Shown in pieces: positions 63,900 to 64,000 of a DNA stretch of 64,000 nt (position 1 is its first letter; each line of letters starts with the position of its first letter). The notes under the pieces are model-generated. The model did not search any database and had not been told where the DNA came from. It was given only the letters and a program-made list of their open reading frames with translations. The position numbers were made by a program, and so were the translations under genes. Source of the DNA: Shewanella benthica KT99 (GTDB lineage Bacteria > Pseudomonadota > Gammaproteobacteria > Enterobacterales > Shewanellaceae); the NCBI RefSeq assembly GCF_000172075.1, contig NZ_ABIC01000015.1, positions 22,033-86,032 on the forward strand, in the 5' to 3' direction.

Positions 63900-63998
63900 A
63901 TGAGTAATGAGGAGCTATCGATATTGGATATAAATGAAATTGATGATGTGCAAGCATTACAACCTATGATTAGTACGGGGTGGGTAAGGGCGGTATAG
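63900..63998 (+). CDS. Small leader-like peptide of unknown role
   Basis: 32 codons from ATG 63900 with a strong ribosome-binding site (AAAGGAG). The sequence MSNEELSILDINEIDDVQ resembles the leaders of the two precursors (ELS...EI..V), but continues ALQPMISTGWVRAV without a Gly-Gly. It may be a third, diverged or different-type precursor, or the N-terminal remnant of one. The frame is complete inside the window; downstream context is missing. Confidence 0.45.
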   Translation: MSNEELSILDINEIDDVQALQPMISTGWVRAV

Positions 63999-64000
63999 CG

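Noticed and set aside
1..64000. tRNA or rRNA genes
   Set aside because: No cloverleaf with GGTTCGAATCC-type T-arm or rRNA-like sequence was recognised on either strand by reading; a tRNAscan/Rfam run would settle it.

Overview
The window looks like a chromosomal contig from a gamma-proteobacterium of the genus Shewanella, probably one with a decaying, IS-rich genome (cold or deep-sea lineages fit, but that is inference). Pointers are a complete LiuR-controlled leucine-degradation operon with etfBA, a lysine-riboswitch-controlled NhaC-type transporter, the enterobacterial-type order proS-trmO-rcsF, the tesB-ybaY pair, and many broken genes and insertion sequences.

Region by region. 1-2442: 3' end of dnaE and tilS. 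2443-4071: a decayed tandem copy of the 3' end of the next gene, invaded by an IS4-family element. 4055-10412: a diguanylate cyclase, a CPA2/Kef antiporter, two adjacent pseudogenes (DUF885 and SGNH hydrolase) and a patatin. 10413-18834: proS, trmO, rcsF and hns. proS and trmO are pushed apart by a truncated chemotaxis receptor, an ISAs1 element, an IS66 element and a methyltransferase remnant; an amidohydrolase pseudogene sits before hns. 19044-23644: etfBA, the lysine riboswitch with its transporter, and tdk. 23688-33006: the liu operon on the minus strand (leucine/isovalerate to acetoacetate and acetyl-CoA), headed by liuR. LiuR-like palindromes lie upstream of both liuR and etfB, which fits because isovaleryl-CoA dehydrogenase passes its electrons to ETF. 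33123-35522: a second IS4 copy, a 39-bp ISAs1 end and a truncated propionyl-CoA synthetase pseudogene. 35810-51317: mostly housekeeping genes (gnd, an RluA-like pseudouridine synthase, GST, a U32 protein, menA, SDRs, tesB, ybaY, a frameshifted ompW and an unusual radical-SAM protein). 51895-53862: an acetyltransferase and a REP-associated transposase.

53896-64000 is accessory DNA. After a second IS66 copy comes a plasmid-type partition module: ParA, an overlapping small partner gene (frameshifted here) and five copies of a 22-bp palindrome that look like a centromere. Next are a 42-residue peptide gene, a serine resolvase with a res-like site, and the 3' end of a group II intron. The window closes with a bacteriocin/microcin locus: a CvaA/HlyD-type adaptor, a C39-peptidase ABC exporter, two tiny double-glycine-leader precursor genes (too short for most gene finders), two short hydrophobic proteins that could confer immunity, and a third leader-like peptide at the very end. 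This unmodified two-peptide microcin candidate is the most interesting system in the window.

Several reading-frame breaks (IS4, IS66, the ParA partner, ompW) lie at runs of 6-7 A. In the two IS families the break is an exact slippery heptamer kept in both copies, suggesting programmed -1 frameshifting; in the other two genes decay, slippage or assembly error cannot be told apart from sequence alone.
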